This document shows, piece by piece, positions 1 to 6,145 of a DNA stretch of 11,895 bases. The translations under genes were made by a program, and so were the position numbers. The stretch comes from Spirochaeta sp. (GTDB lineage: Bacteria; Spirochaetota; Spirochaetia; DSM-2461): contig JAUVIY010000051.1 of the NCBI GenBank assembly GCA_030592625.1, positions 1-11,895 of the forward strand, read 5' to 3'. The notes beneath the pieces were generated by a model. The model was given only the letters and a program-made list of their open reading frames with translations. It did not search any database and had not been told where the DNA came from. Within the stretch, counting starts at the first letter, position 1. Each line of letters opens with the position of its first letter.

Positions 1-234
1 GCAGAAACCGAAGAGAGGATACTGGAGAACCTTTTCAGAATGCGCCGGGGAAGAACCACCTTGATGATATCTCACAGGGTTTCCGCCCTGTCCCGCTGTG
101 ATCGATGCATCGTGCTTGAAGACGGACTGGTGAGCTCAATAGGCACACATGAAGAACTTCTCACAAGAGACGGTTTCTATCGGGAAATCTCCGACTTACA
201 GAAACTGGAACACATCGAGGAGGAAAGCGCATGA
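1..234 (+). CDS. ABC exporter half-transporter, C-terminal fragment (MdlA/YheI-like)
   Basis: Only the last 77 residues are in the window; the reading frame is open from base 1. It begins just after the Walker B/D-loop region (AETEERIL), contains the H-loop ISHR, then the VLEDGLVSSIGTHEELL segment that ends ABC-exporter nucleotide-binding domains, and closes with a short acidic tail. The ending GFYREISDLQKLE resembles the MdlA/YheI class of half-transporters. The stop TGA overlaps the ATG of the next gene (ATGA, 231-234), so the two are almost certainly translationally coupled and form one heterodimeric exporter. The Walker A, signature and Walker B motifs lie upstream of the window, so it cannot be judged here whether this subunit has the degenerate or the catalytic ATP site. 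Confidence 0.9.
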   Translation, partial: AETEERILENLFRMRRGRTTLMISHRVSALSRCDRCIVLEDGLVSSIGTHEELLTRDGFYREISDLQKLEHIEEESA

Positions 235-2384
235 GCGGATCAGCCGATGAAATAATTCGCGGTTATTCTCCCGAAGTTATGAAGCGCCTCCTTGGCTATA
301 TAAAACCGTACAAGATTGCCGGGATGTTAACCCTCGTCGCACTTGTTCTGGCTACAGCGGCTGAACTCCTGCTGCCGATCGTAATGAAACTCACCCTGGA
401 CGACCATCTTCTCCGGCGCGAAAGTAGACTTTCCGTCGAGTCCGTTAAAGCGGCTGCCGCCGGTGAAGGACCGTTTGAACTGACTGAGGAATTGGCAGTC
501 GACCTGCTGGGAGAAGGATTCCGCATCGGTGACAGTTTATTCGTCTCATCACAGGCTCTTTCAGATCTGCACAGCGAAGAGCGTGCCGCTGCCATGACAG
601 CCGGATGGCTGGATATCGAAGACTGGTACGTGGTGATGAATCCTGATGATGATGCACTGAATGTGATCAATGGACATGCGGATGATTTCATCCGGGACGT
701 TACAACCGATACTTTTGCAATCAGGATTTCCGACAGGGATACTTTGACGACAGATGAGCGCAGAGCTCTCCGTTCCGGTGATATTGCAGGTTTGAAGTCC
801 CGCTCGCTGCAGTATCTCCTGCTTCTGTTTTCCGTACTCATATTCACCTTCGTACAGGTATACCAGGCATCATGGATCGGGCAGAAAATCATGGCTGACA
901 TCCGCCAGGGGCTCCTGGGACACATCATGCGGCAATCACTCAGATATCTGGGTCAGACACCGGTCGGCAGTCTGGTTTCACGGACAGCCAATGATGTGGA
1001 AACCATCAACGAATTCTTCACCAACGTCACCATTTCCTTCCTCAAAGACGGTGCCATCATGATCGGCGTCATCGCCGTTCTCTTTGCACTTGACAGCCGG
1101 TTGGCGCTTGTGACCCTGGTAACCGTGGTACCGACGTTCATCCTCATCGTCATATTCCAGAACAGGATGAGAGAAGCCTTCCGCCGGGTCCGTGCAAAGG
1201 TGAGTTCCGTGAATGCGTATCTTTCCGAAAGACTGGGAGGAATGGCCACTGTTCAGCTTTTCGATGCCGAAAAACGCAGTGGAGAGGAGTTCAACATCAG
1301 GGGCGGCGAATTACTCAATGCGGAACTGGGCCAGATGAAAATCATGGCGGTATTCCGCCCGTTGATCGACTTGATTGCCTCGGTAGCCGTCGCTCTTATT
1401 ATCTGGTATTCCACGGGATTGCATGACTCAGGATTGTTAACCCTGGGTGTCCTCATCGCTTTTATTGAACTCATCCAGAAATTTTTCCAGCCGGTCAAGG
1501 ACATTGCGGAGAAATTCAACATTCTTCAGTCCGCCATGGCTGGGGGAGAACGAATTTTCGCGATGATGGATACTGTCGATCGTATTCCCGATGGAGGTAA
1601 TATCGAAGCAGCCTGTGACGAAGAACCGGTTTGTGGTGAAATCAAATTTGAGAATGTACTTTTTTCATATGTGCCGGGAGAGCCGGTGCTCAAGGGGTTG
1701 GATTTCCGGATAGATCCCGGTCAGACTGTCGCCGTAGTCGGTGCGACGGGAGCCGGTAAAACCACAATTGCCAATCTCATCACACGTCTCTGGGACCCCG
1801 ATGAGGGCCGTGTACTCCTTGACGGGAAAGATGTGCGAAACAGACCGTTGCCGGAGCTACGCCGCTCTGTGCAGCCTGTGCAGCAGGATGTATTCCTGTT
1901 CGCCGGAACGGTTGCGGAAAATATCGATCTGGGACTGGGACTCTCCAGGGAAAAGATAATCGAGGCCGCTCTACTCTCCAGAGCCGATACGTTTATTCAA
2001 GCTCTACCAAAAGGCTATGATGCTGAAATCACCGAAGGTGCCGGAAATCTTTCCGCCGGTCAGCGACAGCTGATCGCTTTCGCCCGCATCATCGCACATA
2101 ACCCCCGGGTGATTATTCTGGATGAGGCAACAGCGAACGTGGATACGGAAACTGAGACACTGCTCCAGGAAGGCCTGAAGCAGCTTCTGGAAGATAGAAC
2201 GGCATTGATAATTGCTCACCGACTGTCAACTATCAGAATGGCGGATCGCATCATGGTTCTCGGTCATGGGAAACTGATTGAAGAAGGAACCCATACCGAG
2301 CTGCTGGAGCGGAATGGCGTCTATCACAATCTCTACCGACTTCAGTTTGCAGATGGGAAACAGGAGGAAGAAATCTCACTGTAA
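231..2384 (+). CDS. ABC exporter half-transporter with TM1-TM2 extracellular insert (YheH/BmrD/MdlB-like)
   Basis: 717-residue fused membrane/ATPase subunit of a type IV ABC exporter, expected to pump drugs or lipids out across the inner membrane. TM1 lies near residues 30-58. Residues about 62-190 are a hydrophilic acidic insert before TM2 (about 192-212), followed by the remaining helices to about 440. The nucleotide-binding domain has Walker A GATGAGKT (504-511), Q-loop QQDVF (551-555), signature LSAGQ (607-611), Walker B VIILDE with catalytic Glu632, and H-loop His663. All ATPase residues are present, so this is probably the catalytic half. The signature has Ala instead of the usual first Gly. 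The length exceeds ordinary half-transporters (about 580-600) and fits the YheH/BmrD and LmrD partners, which are also long; BmrD is known to carry an extracellular domain between TM1 and TM2. The GAGGAAAGC region upstream of ATG serves as ribosome binding site. The substrate cannot be read from the sequence. Confidence 0.93.
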   Translation: MSGSADEIIRGYSPEVMKRLLGYIKPYKIAGMLTLVALVLATAAELLLPIVMKLTLDDHLLRRESRLSVESVKAAAAGEGPFELTEELAVDLLGEGFRIGDSLFVSSQALSDLHSEERAAAMTAGWLDIEDWYVVMNPDDDALNVINGHADDFIRDVTTDTFAIRISDRDTLTTDERRALRSGDIAGLKSRSLQYLLLLFSVLIFTFVQVYQASWIGQKIMADIRQGLLGHIMRQSLRYLGQTPVGSLVSRTANDVETINEFFTNVTISFLKDGAIMIGVIAVLFALDSRLALVTLVTVVPTFILIVIFQNRMREAFRRVRAKVSSVNAYLSERLGGMATVQLFDAEKRSGEEFNIRGGELLNAELGQMKIMAVFRPLIDLIASVAVALIIWYSTGLHDSGLLTLGVLIAFIELIQKFFQPVKDIAEKFNILQSAMAGGERIFAMMDTVDRIPDGGNIEAACDEEPVCGEIKFENVLFSYVPGEPVLKGLDFRIDPGQTVAVVGATGAGKTTIANLITRLWDPDEGRVLLDGKDVRNRPLPELRRSVQPVQQDVFLFAGTVAENIDLGLGLSREKIIEAALLSRADTFIQALPKGYDAEITEGAGNLSAGQRQLIAFARIIAHNPRVIILDEATANVDTETETLLQEGLKQLLEDRTALIIAHRLSTIRMADRIMVLGHGKLIEEGTHTELLERNGVYHNLYRLQFADGKQEEEISL

Positions 2385-2388
2385 CCGA

Positions 2389-2419
2389 TTTACATGGTCC
2401 CGGTAGATAGAGGTATAAT
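2389..2419 (+). promoter_or_regulatory. Candidate sigma70-type promoter just upstream of repeat copy 1
   Basis: TTTACA (2389-2394, five of six to consensus) and a perfect TATAAT (2414-2419) are separated by 19 bp, slightly longer than optimal. The start point would fall around 2425-2430, which is the left edge of the 133-bp repeat. It could drive the gene at 2609 with the repeat as 5' leader, or transcribe the repeat itself. Confidence 0.4.
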
Positions 2420-2429
2420 TAATTCAGGG

Positions 2430-2562
2430 GAGGTAATTTCAAAAATACTCGATTTTTGAAATTACCCAGACCTTTAGAATACATAATTTATTATATAATA
2501 ATAAATTATGTATTCGACCCCATAACGAGGTTCTTTCAAAATGGTACTTTTGAAAGAACCTC
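2430..2562 (+). repeat. 133-bp triple-hairpin repeat, copy 1
   Basis: Three back-to-back perfect inverted repeats. Hairpin 1: GGTAATTTCAAAAAT (2432-2446) with its complement at 2452-2466, loop ACTCG. Hairpin 2: an 18-bp AT-rich stem (2477-2494 with 2498-2515), loop ATA. Hairpin 3: GAGGTTCTTTCAAAA (2527-2541) with its complement at 2548-2562, loop TGGTAC. The linkers are CAGACCTTTA (2467-2476) and GACCCCATAAC (2516-2526). The outer ends are themselves inverted repeats of each other: GAGGTAATTTCAAAA on the left against GAGGTTCTTTCAAAA read inward from the right, 13 of 15 matching. AGGG flanks both sides (2426-2429 and 2563-2566), a possible target duplication. A second copy of the same length is at 8705-8837. 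It contains no coding sequence. It looks like a small non-autonomous (MITE-like) or structured intergenic repeat; I do not recognise the family. Confidence 0.92.
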
Positions 2563-2608
2563 AGGGATATTAATTCCCGGATGAATCAACATCAGCGAGC
2601 TGGTCACC

Positions 2609-3328
2609 TTGAAAAAATCCATACAAACGTCGGAAAACACGTCTCTCAAGAATCGGATCAAAGGAATCGCCGGGATTCCGAAGAAAGTGTTCAGATTCCT
2701 GGAAAACCATGACTGGCATATGGATGGTTTCGTCAACAACTTCATCGAAAGAGTTGAAACCTTCCAATCCCATATCCGCTATTACATCGTCGAAGGACGA
2801 CCCGAAACCATATGGGACGGCTATACCGAAACGAATCCGATCGATATGTGGAAGGGCCCGATATCTCGTTTCGCTGCCATGTACGAACCGACCACAGGGA
2901 TAATCCATACTGAGGAAAACCCTCCCGTTTCAGGTGTGAGCCCGGGACAGATTATGTTTCTATACTTAAGCATAGACAATTTCATTCATCGCTCGTCAGC
3001 TTTTCAGATATCTGAAATCAATTGTGACAAGCACCGGATCGTCTTCAATTACCTGAAACAGAACGCAACCATCGGAAGACAGGAAATTACACTGTTCCCT
3101 ATTGATTCCGGTAATGACGTGATGACCCTCATTCATCACAGGGCCTGGTTCCGCGGTGCATCGAAATTCATTGATAGGGTATTCTACCCCCCTTACCATA
3201 TCCGGGTAATCGATGAGTTCCATAAGCAAATCGCATCAATAAAAGGACTTCAATGGGTGACGACGACTTGCCGGAAGCTCAAAAAAAAGGGACTGTCCCT
3301 TCCGGACAATCCCTGCAATGAACCTTAA
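2609..3328 (+). CDS. Conserved-looking hypothetical protein, possibly SRPBCC-like
   Basis: Up to 239 residues, no signal peptide or clear membrane segment. I do not recognise the family with confidence. The C-terminal half (about residues 145-215) has beta strands followed by a helix-like ending (YPPYHIRVIDEFHKQIASIKGL) that loosely recalls SRPBCC/START-like lipid- or ligand-binding folds; this is a guess. The start is uncertain: the frame is closed by TGA at 2582, the first usable codon is TTG at 2609 with no strong ribosome site, and the first in-frame ATG is codon 38 (2720). The triple-hairpin repeat ends 46 bp upstream, so the leader may have been disturbed by its insertion. The last roughly 15 codons (the KKKGLSLPDNPC region) are encoded by the poly-A and hairpin that form the terminator of the convergent gene, so the C-terminus is probably not conserved. 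It ends 15 bp from the convergent neighbour. Confidence 0.7.
   Translation: MKKSIQTSENTSLKNRIKGIAGIPKKVFRFLENHDWHMDGFVNNFIERVETFQSHIRYYIVEGRPETIWDGYTETNPIDMWKGPISRFAAMYEPTTGIIHTEENPPVSGVSPGQIMFLYLSIDNFIHRSSAFQISEINCDKHRIVFNYLKQNATIGRQEITLFPIDSGNDVMTLIHHRAWFRGASKFIDRVFYPPYHIRVIDEFHKQIASIKGLQWVTTTCRKLKKKGLSLPDNPCNEP
3281..3313 (-). terminator. Rho-independent terminator of the outer-membrane protein gene
   Basis: Read on the minus strand, GGGATTGTCC (3313-3304) pairs with GGACAGTCCC (3298-3289) through a 5-nt loop and is followed directly by eight T residues (3288-3281). The stem is ten pairs with one U-G wobble in this direction; in the plus direction the same position is a C-A mismatch, so it is built for minus-strand RNA. 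It begins 30 nt after the stop codon at 3344. It lies inside the 3' end of the convergent gene 2609-3328. Confidence 0.88.
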
Positions 3329-3343
3329 TATCCTGAAACTGGT

Positions 3344-4729
3344 TTAGAAGTGAATCCTCACCATCAGGTCTCCGCCGATGGGTATGTCGCCCAGGTCGGA
3401 GGCGGTGAATGCATCGTCCCGTATCTTAACCTCTCCGTATAGCTCGAGGAACAGGAGATCCAGACCGGCACCGACGCTCAGATAGTGGTCGTAAAACTGT
3501 CCACCGACTTTCAGGAACTCAAAGAACGTGAAGTTGGCACCGAAACGCATATGCTCGAGGGTGCGGTACATGGCGCTCTCGAAATCATCACCGTTATCGG
3601 CCACATCCCGGGCATACCCGATTACGTTGTACATATCAAAGCTCAGCTTCGGATGGACAAATCGCCAGTCGGGCTGCCAGGTGATACCGGTATCCATATC
3701 CATGGTGAACTTGTAGACCAGGCTGTCCATGAGGTAGGCACCGGAATCGATCAATCCGAAGATACCATCGGCAGAATAGGGAGTATCAGTTTCGGTATAG
3801 CCGACCACATCGTTGAACACGACACCGATTCCAAGTGCCGGGGTGGGACGCCATACGGCACCGAGGTCGACGCCCCAGGTGTAACCGTAGTTGATTGTGT
3901 TCGGATCGTTGAGAAGTGTGTTGAAATCCTCAAAGCCAACAGGCGAAGTATTCCGCATCAGCATCCCGTAATTTCCTGAGATACCAAGAGCCAGCTTTCC
4001 TTCGAAGAGGTTGAAACCGCCACCGGCGATGACACCGAGCTCATTGTAGATGGTCTTCATGCCATAAACCTGGGTACCGGGATCCATGAAAGCCACACCC
4101 ATGGCATGGTCATATATTCCTAATCCGAAGCCCTTGATGAGGAAACCGGTCTTGAAGCTTGCCAATGCATCAACTGTCACCTGTTCGGGAAGTCCTGAAT
4201 AGAAATTGGTGTTAGTTCCATCCATAACTGTTTCGAAGTTGCTCTCGATTACCGCAATATCAGCGGGAGTGAGAGCTTCGACCGCATTTTGAACTGCAAC
4301 GGGATCGGACCAGTCGAGAATGTCGGGGTCCATGGGCGTCGATCCGGGATCGGTACCCTGATCACCAAAAATCGCGTCCAGTAGAATAGGATCGATCATT
4401 CCAGAGTCCAATAATTCAATCATCGTTTGGCTGACATCCGCCAAGTTTTCGGTATCCAGACCGCCATCCATCATGCCCATGGCCATATCTGCCATGCTCA
4501 TCATAAACTTAACATCATTGACTTTCGTCCTGGCGCCGACGCTCACGGACATTTCAAAACCGCTCTGGCCGGCGGCACCGGCGGGGTTTACAAACAGGGA
4601 ATTGAATCCGCCCCGTTCACCGACATAAGGATCCGAAGTTTTCTTCTCGTCTTCAAAAAGAGTTCCGGCAAAGAGCATTACCGGTAAAAAAATCAAAACA
4701 ATTAAAATAATGATGGTGCGGTTATTCAC
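3344..4729 (-). CDS. Predicted outer-membrane beta-barrel protein
   Basis: 461 residues. The N-terminus is a signal peptide: NNR, then a hydrophobic stretch to about residue 20 (VMLFAG), with cleavage likely near 21-22. The mature start has GERGGFNSLFVNPAGAAG (37-54), similar in style to the NPAG-containing N-termini of FadL-like and other barrel proteins. The rest is rich in alternating polar/hydrophobic strands, aromatic residues and glycine, and the chain ends DLMVRIHF, a terminal Phe that fits the BamA recognition signal. Residues 76-87 are methionine-rich, followed by an acidic stretch to about 170. The start is GTG (4729-4727), preceded by a clear GGAGGT ribosome site about 6 nt away. 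That GTG overlaps the stop of a possible 40-codon reading frame. A strong terminator follows. The exact cargo or function is unknown; a porin or FadL-like transporter is an inference. Confidence 0.8.
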   Translation of the reverse strand: MNNRTIIILIVLIFLPVMLFAGTLFEDEKKTSDPYVGERGGFNSLFVNPAGAAGQSGFEMSVSVGARTKVNDVKFMMSMADMAMGMMDGGLDTENLADVSQTMIELLDSGMIDPILLDAIFGDQGTDPGSTPMDPDILDWSDPVAVQNAVEALTPADIAVIESNFETVMDGTNTNFYSGLPEQVTVDALASFKTGFLIKGFGLGIYDHAMGVAFMDPGTQVYGMKTIYNELGVIAGGGFNLFEGKLALGISGNYGMLMRNTSPVGFEDFNTLLNDPNTINYGYTWGVDLGAVWRPTPALGIGVVFNDVVGYTETDTPYSADGIFGLIDSGAYLMDSLVYKFTMDMDTGITWQPDWRFVHPKLSFDMYNVIGYARDVADNGDDFESAMYRTLEHMRFGANFTFFEFLKVGGQFYDHYLSVGAGLDLLFLELYGEVKIRDDAFTASDLGDIPIGGDLMVRIHF

Positions 4730-4848
4730 GAGTGTACCTCCAGACCGGTTCGTATACCGATCAGCATTGCCGCCGCAGCGACGAAGAAATTAAGAGCAAA
4801 CAGTGTGCCAAGGGTACTTTTCGTTCTTAAGATGTTTTTACATATCAT
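4726..4848 (-). CDS. Possible 40-residue membrane peptide ahead of the outer-membrane gene
   Basis: The frame ATG (4848-4846) to TGA (4728-4726) encodes 40 residues: a basic start (ICKNILRTK), one hydrophobic segment (about residues 13-32, including FALNFFVAAAAMLIGI), then RTGLEVHS. Its TGA overlaps the GTG start of the downstream gene (GTGA), a typical coupling arrangement, and the GGAGG of that gene lies within its last codons. Against it: AGGT sits directly on the ATG with no proper spacing, and a TATGAT sequence (4844-4849) overlaps the ATG and could instead be a -10 box, making this untranslated leader. No homologue is recognised. Confidence 0.35.
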   Translation of the reverse strand: MICKNILRTKSTLGTLFALNFFVAAAAMLIGIRTGLEVHS

Positions 4849-5148
4849 ACCTAAACTCTATCACGACCAATTAAACACGTCCAAGCACAATATCTGTTTC
4901 TTCCGTTTTTTGGGGATGTTATACTTTTCCATACAGCACATATTATTCTTTTACTAATCGATATTTATGAAATCGGCGGATTGAATGAATGAAACAGGCA
5001 GGAAATCGAGCAACACAGTGGTACAGGGGCCTGGCGGCTGTTTTGTAATCGCTCAGCCCCGGCAACCACTGAGCCCTTTCATGAATTGGAAAGGGACCAT
5101 CCTATGAGAAAATGGGACAGCCCTTTTCATACCTGATGACAAGTAGCG
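4849..5148. other. Intergenic region between the outer-membrane gene and tetR
   Basis: The 300 bp between the 3' end of tetR and the leader of the outer-membrane gene hold no convincing reading frame. The tetR-proximal part contains two small hairpins: CCCTTTC/GAAAGGG (5074-5080 with 5089-5095) and the weak terminator-like structure at 5103-5131. The distal part (about 4849-4980) is AT-rich and should contain the promoter of the minus-strand genes, but I see no clear -35/-10 pair apart from TATGAT at 4844-4849. Confidence 0.5.
5103..5131 (-). terminator. Weak hairpin terminator candidate after tetR
   Basis: On the minus strand TATGA, then AAA, GGG pairs with CCC, TTTT, TCATA around a CTGT loop, with one or two unpaired bases on the distal arm. 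A TTTT run is part of the distal arm rather than a long tail. It lies 18 nt beyond the tetR stop, the right place for a terminator, but is structurally imperfect. Confidence 0.4.
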
Positions 5149-5697
5149 TCAGGCAACGCGGTTTGCAATATCAACCATCATATAGTTCAGGAAATCATCG
5201 GCCAGATCGTCGGTTTTGCCTTTATTGGATCGCAGGATGGTGTTAAGGCCGTAGATAATGGCCGATGCCACAGGAACGGCGATTTCAGGACGACGGCCGT
5301 TCTTCTTGAGAACATCCATCAGGGTATCCCGGAGAATCCCGTGAATGTCATCGGCAACCTTCTGGTATTTTGTTCCGGTACTACCGCCGAACAGGGTGAG
5401 CCATTCCGAACGATGATCCTTCTGGAGTTCCTTGAAGCTATCCAATAGGTAATTGAGCCGGGCTTCCGGCTCTTCGGGCATATTGGTCTTCAGAGTCTTA
5501 ATCTCATCGAAAAGATTTCCGATGATAGCACCGTAAAGTTCTTCCTTGTTTTTATAATAGCGGTAAAGATTCCCGACGGTCATATTCGCGCTGGATGCAA
5601 TGGAACGCATTGACGCTTTTTCAAAACCGCACTTCTTGAATTCACGGCGAGCCGATTTGATGATTCTCTGTCGAACTTCTTCTTTTAAAACCTGCAT
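5149..5697 (-). CDS. TetR/AcrR family transcriptional regulator
   Basis: 182 residues, normal for the family. The N-terminal helix-turn-helix domain is clear: VRQRIIKSARREFKKCGFEKASMRSIA (8-34) and the recognition-helix region ANMTVGNLYRYYKNKEEL (37-54). The C-terminal part (about 60-182) is the variable ligand-binding and dimerisation domain, so the inducer cannot be predicted. I start it at ATG 5697, since GGAGG lies 7 nt upstream; the frame stays open to a TTG at 5757 but that start has no such site. It is divergent from the nucleotidyltransferase-EamA fusion gene, the common layout for a TetR repressor and the transporter it controls. Two palindromes in the shared intergenic region (5792-5809 and 5901-5933) lie downstream of a predicted tetR promoter, consistent with autorepression. 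Confidence 0.93.
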   Translation of the reverse strand: MQVLKEEVRQRIIKSARREFKKCGFEKASMRSIASSANMTVGNLYRYYKNKEELYGAIIGNLFDEIKTLKTNMPEEPEARLNYLLDSFKELQKDHRSEWLTLFGGSTGTKYQKVADDIHGILRDTLMDVLKKNGRRPEIAVPVASAIIYGLNTILRSNKGKTDDLADDFLNYMMVDIANRVA

Positions 5698-5791
5698 ATT
5701 GATGCCTCCAAACTTGATTTCTTTGAACGCCATTAAAGCTACCCGATCAGAGAGCAAACGTCCAATGTTGAGAAGCTCGGGCTAAGGTGAG

Positions 5792-5809
5792 TGAGAACAC
5801 ATGTTCTCA
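5792..5809. promoter_or_regulatory. Palindromic operator candidate 1
   Basis: TGAGAACA and TGTTCTCA are perfect inverted repeats around a CA centre, 18 bp in all, in the leader of tetR about 95 bp before its ATG. On the minus strand it abuts TCTAAT (5/6 to a -10 box), although no good -35 accompanies that. Size and symmetry fit a TetR-family operator. Confidence 0.5.
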
Positions 5810-5900
5810 TTAGAGTCTTCACGCAAAACGCAAGAAAGACACCCCTCCAGGACTTCCCGATCGTGCTGGGCCACTCTAAAGATCGTTGACGGCCAATAGA

Positions 5901-5933
5901 GACTAACTTGCACAAGTTTCATGCAAGTTAGTC
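5901..5933. promoter_or_regulatory. Palindromic operator candidate 2
   Basis: GACTAACTTGCA (5901-5912) and its exact complement TGCAAGTTAGTC (5922-5933) are separated by 9 bp. Nested in the left half is a shorter palindrome AACTTG-CA-CAAGTT (5905-5918), with the same CA centre as candidate 1. It lies 17 bp downstream of the predicted -10 of tetR, so a bound repressor would block that promoter. It could also bind in the divergent direction. Confidence 0.6.
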
Positions 5934-5949
5934 AACTTTAATCATCAGC

Positions 5950-5978
5950 AGTATATATTATCTTAATCATAGAATCAA
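5950..5978 (-). promoter_or_regulatory. Predicted tetR promoter
   Basis: On the minus strand TTGATT (5978-5973) and TATACT (5955-5950) are 17 bp apart, four and five of six to the sigma70 consensus. Transcription would start near 5943 and run through both palindromes before tetR, giving a leader of about 245 nt. The surrounding DNA is AT-rich. I see no equally good promoter for the divergent gene at 6146. Confidence 0.5.
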
Positions 5979-6145
5979 CAAAAAATCATACATAACACAC
6001 AATATAATTCACGACGTTTCACTTTTCGTCTTTCCATATTGAACATTCGGTTGTTTTTCACAATTGTTCACACTGAAAACTCGCAAAATCACCACTGGTC
6101 GCATTACGCTCGTCTTCATATACTGCGGATACGGAATGAGAGGGC

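Noticed and set aside
296..928. 210-codon open frame on the minus strand
   Set aside because: It is antisense to the ABC exporter gene, has a low-complexity Ser/Arg-rich translation, no ribosome site and no recognisable motif. It is a shadow frame.
2430..2562. Repeat copy 1 as a CRISPR array or simple Rho-independent terminator of the ABC genes
   Set aside because: There are no regularly spaced direct repeats with unique spacers, and none of the hairpins is followed by a T tract.
3485..3979. 164-codon plus-strand frame
   Set aside because: It lies wholly opposite the outer-membrane protein gene, which has a signal peptide, terminal Phe, Shine-Dalgarno site and terminator. The plus frame has none of these.
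5698..5757. Extension of tetR by 20 residues to a TTG start
   Set aside because: GGAGG is correctly spaced before ATG 5697, and the shorter protein begins at the usual distance from the helix-turn-helix. The TTG lacks a ribosome site.
5934..6145. FMN riboswitch ahead of the RibL-like fusion gene
   Set aside because: The region is AT-rich and I see none of the conserved GC-rich FMN-aptamer blocks, so flavin control by riboswitch is not supported.
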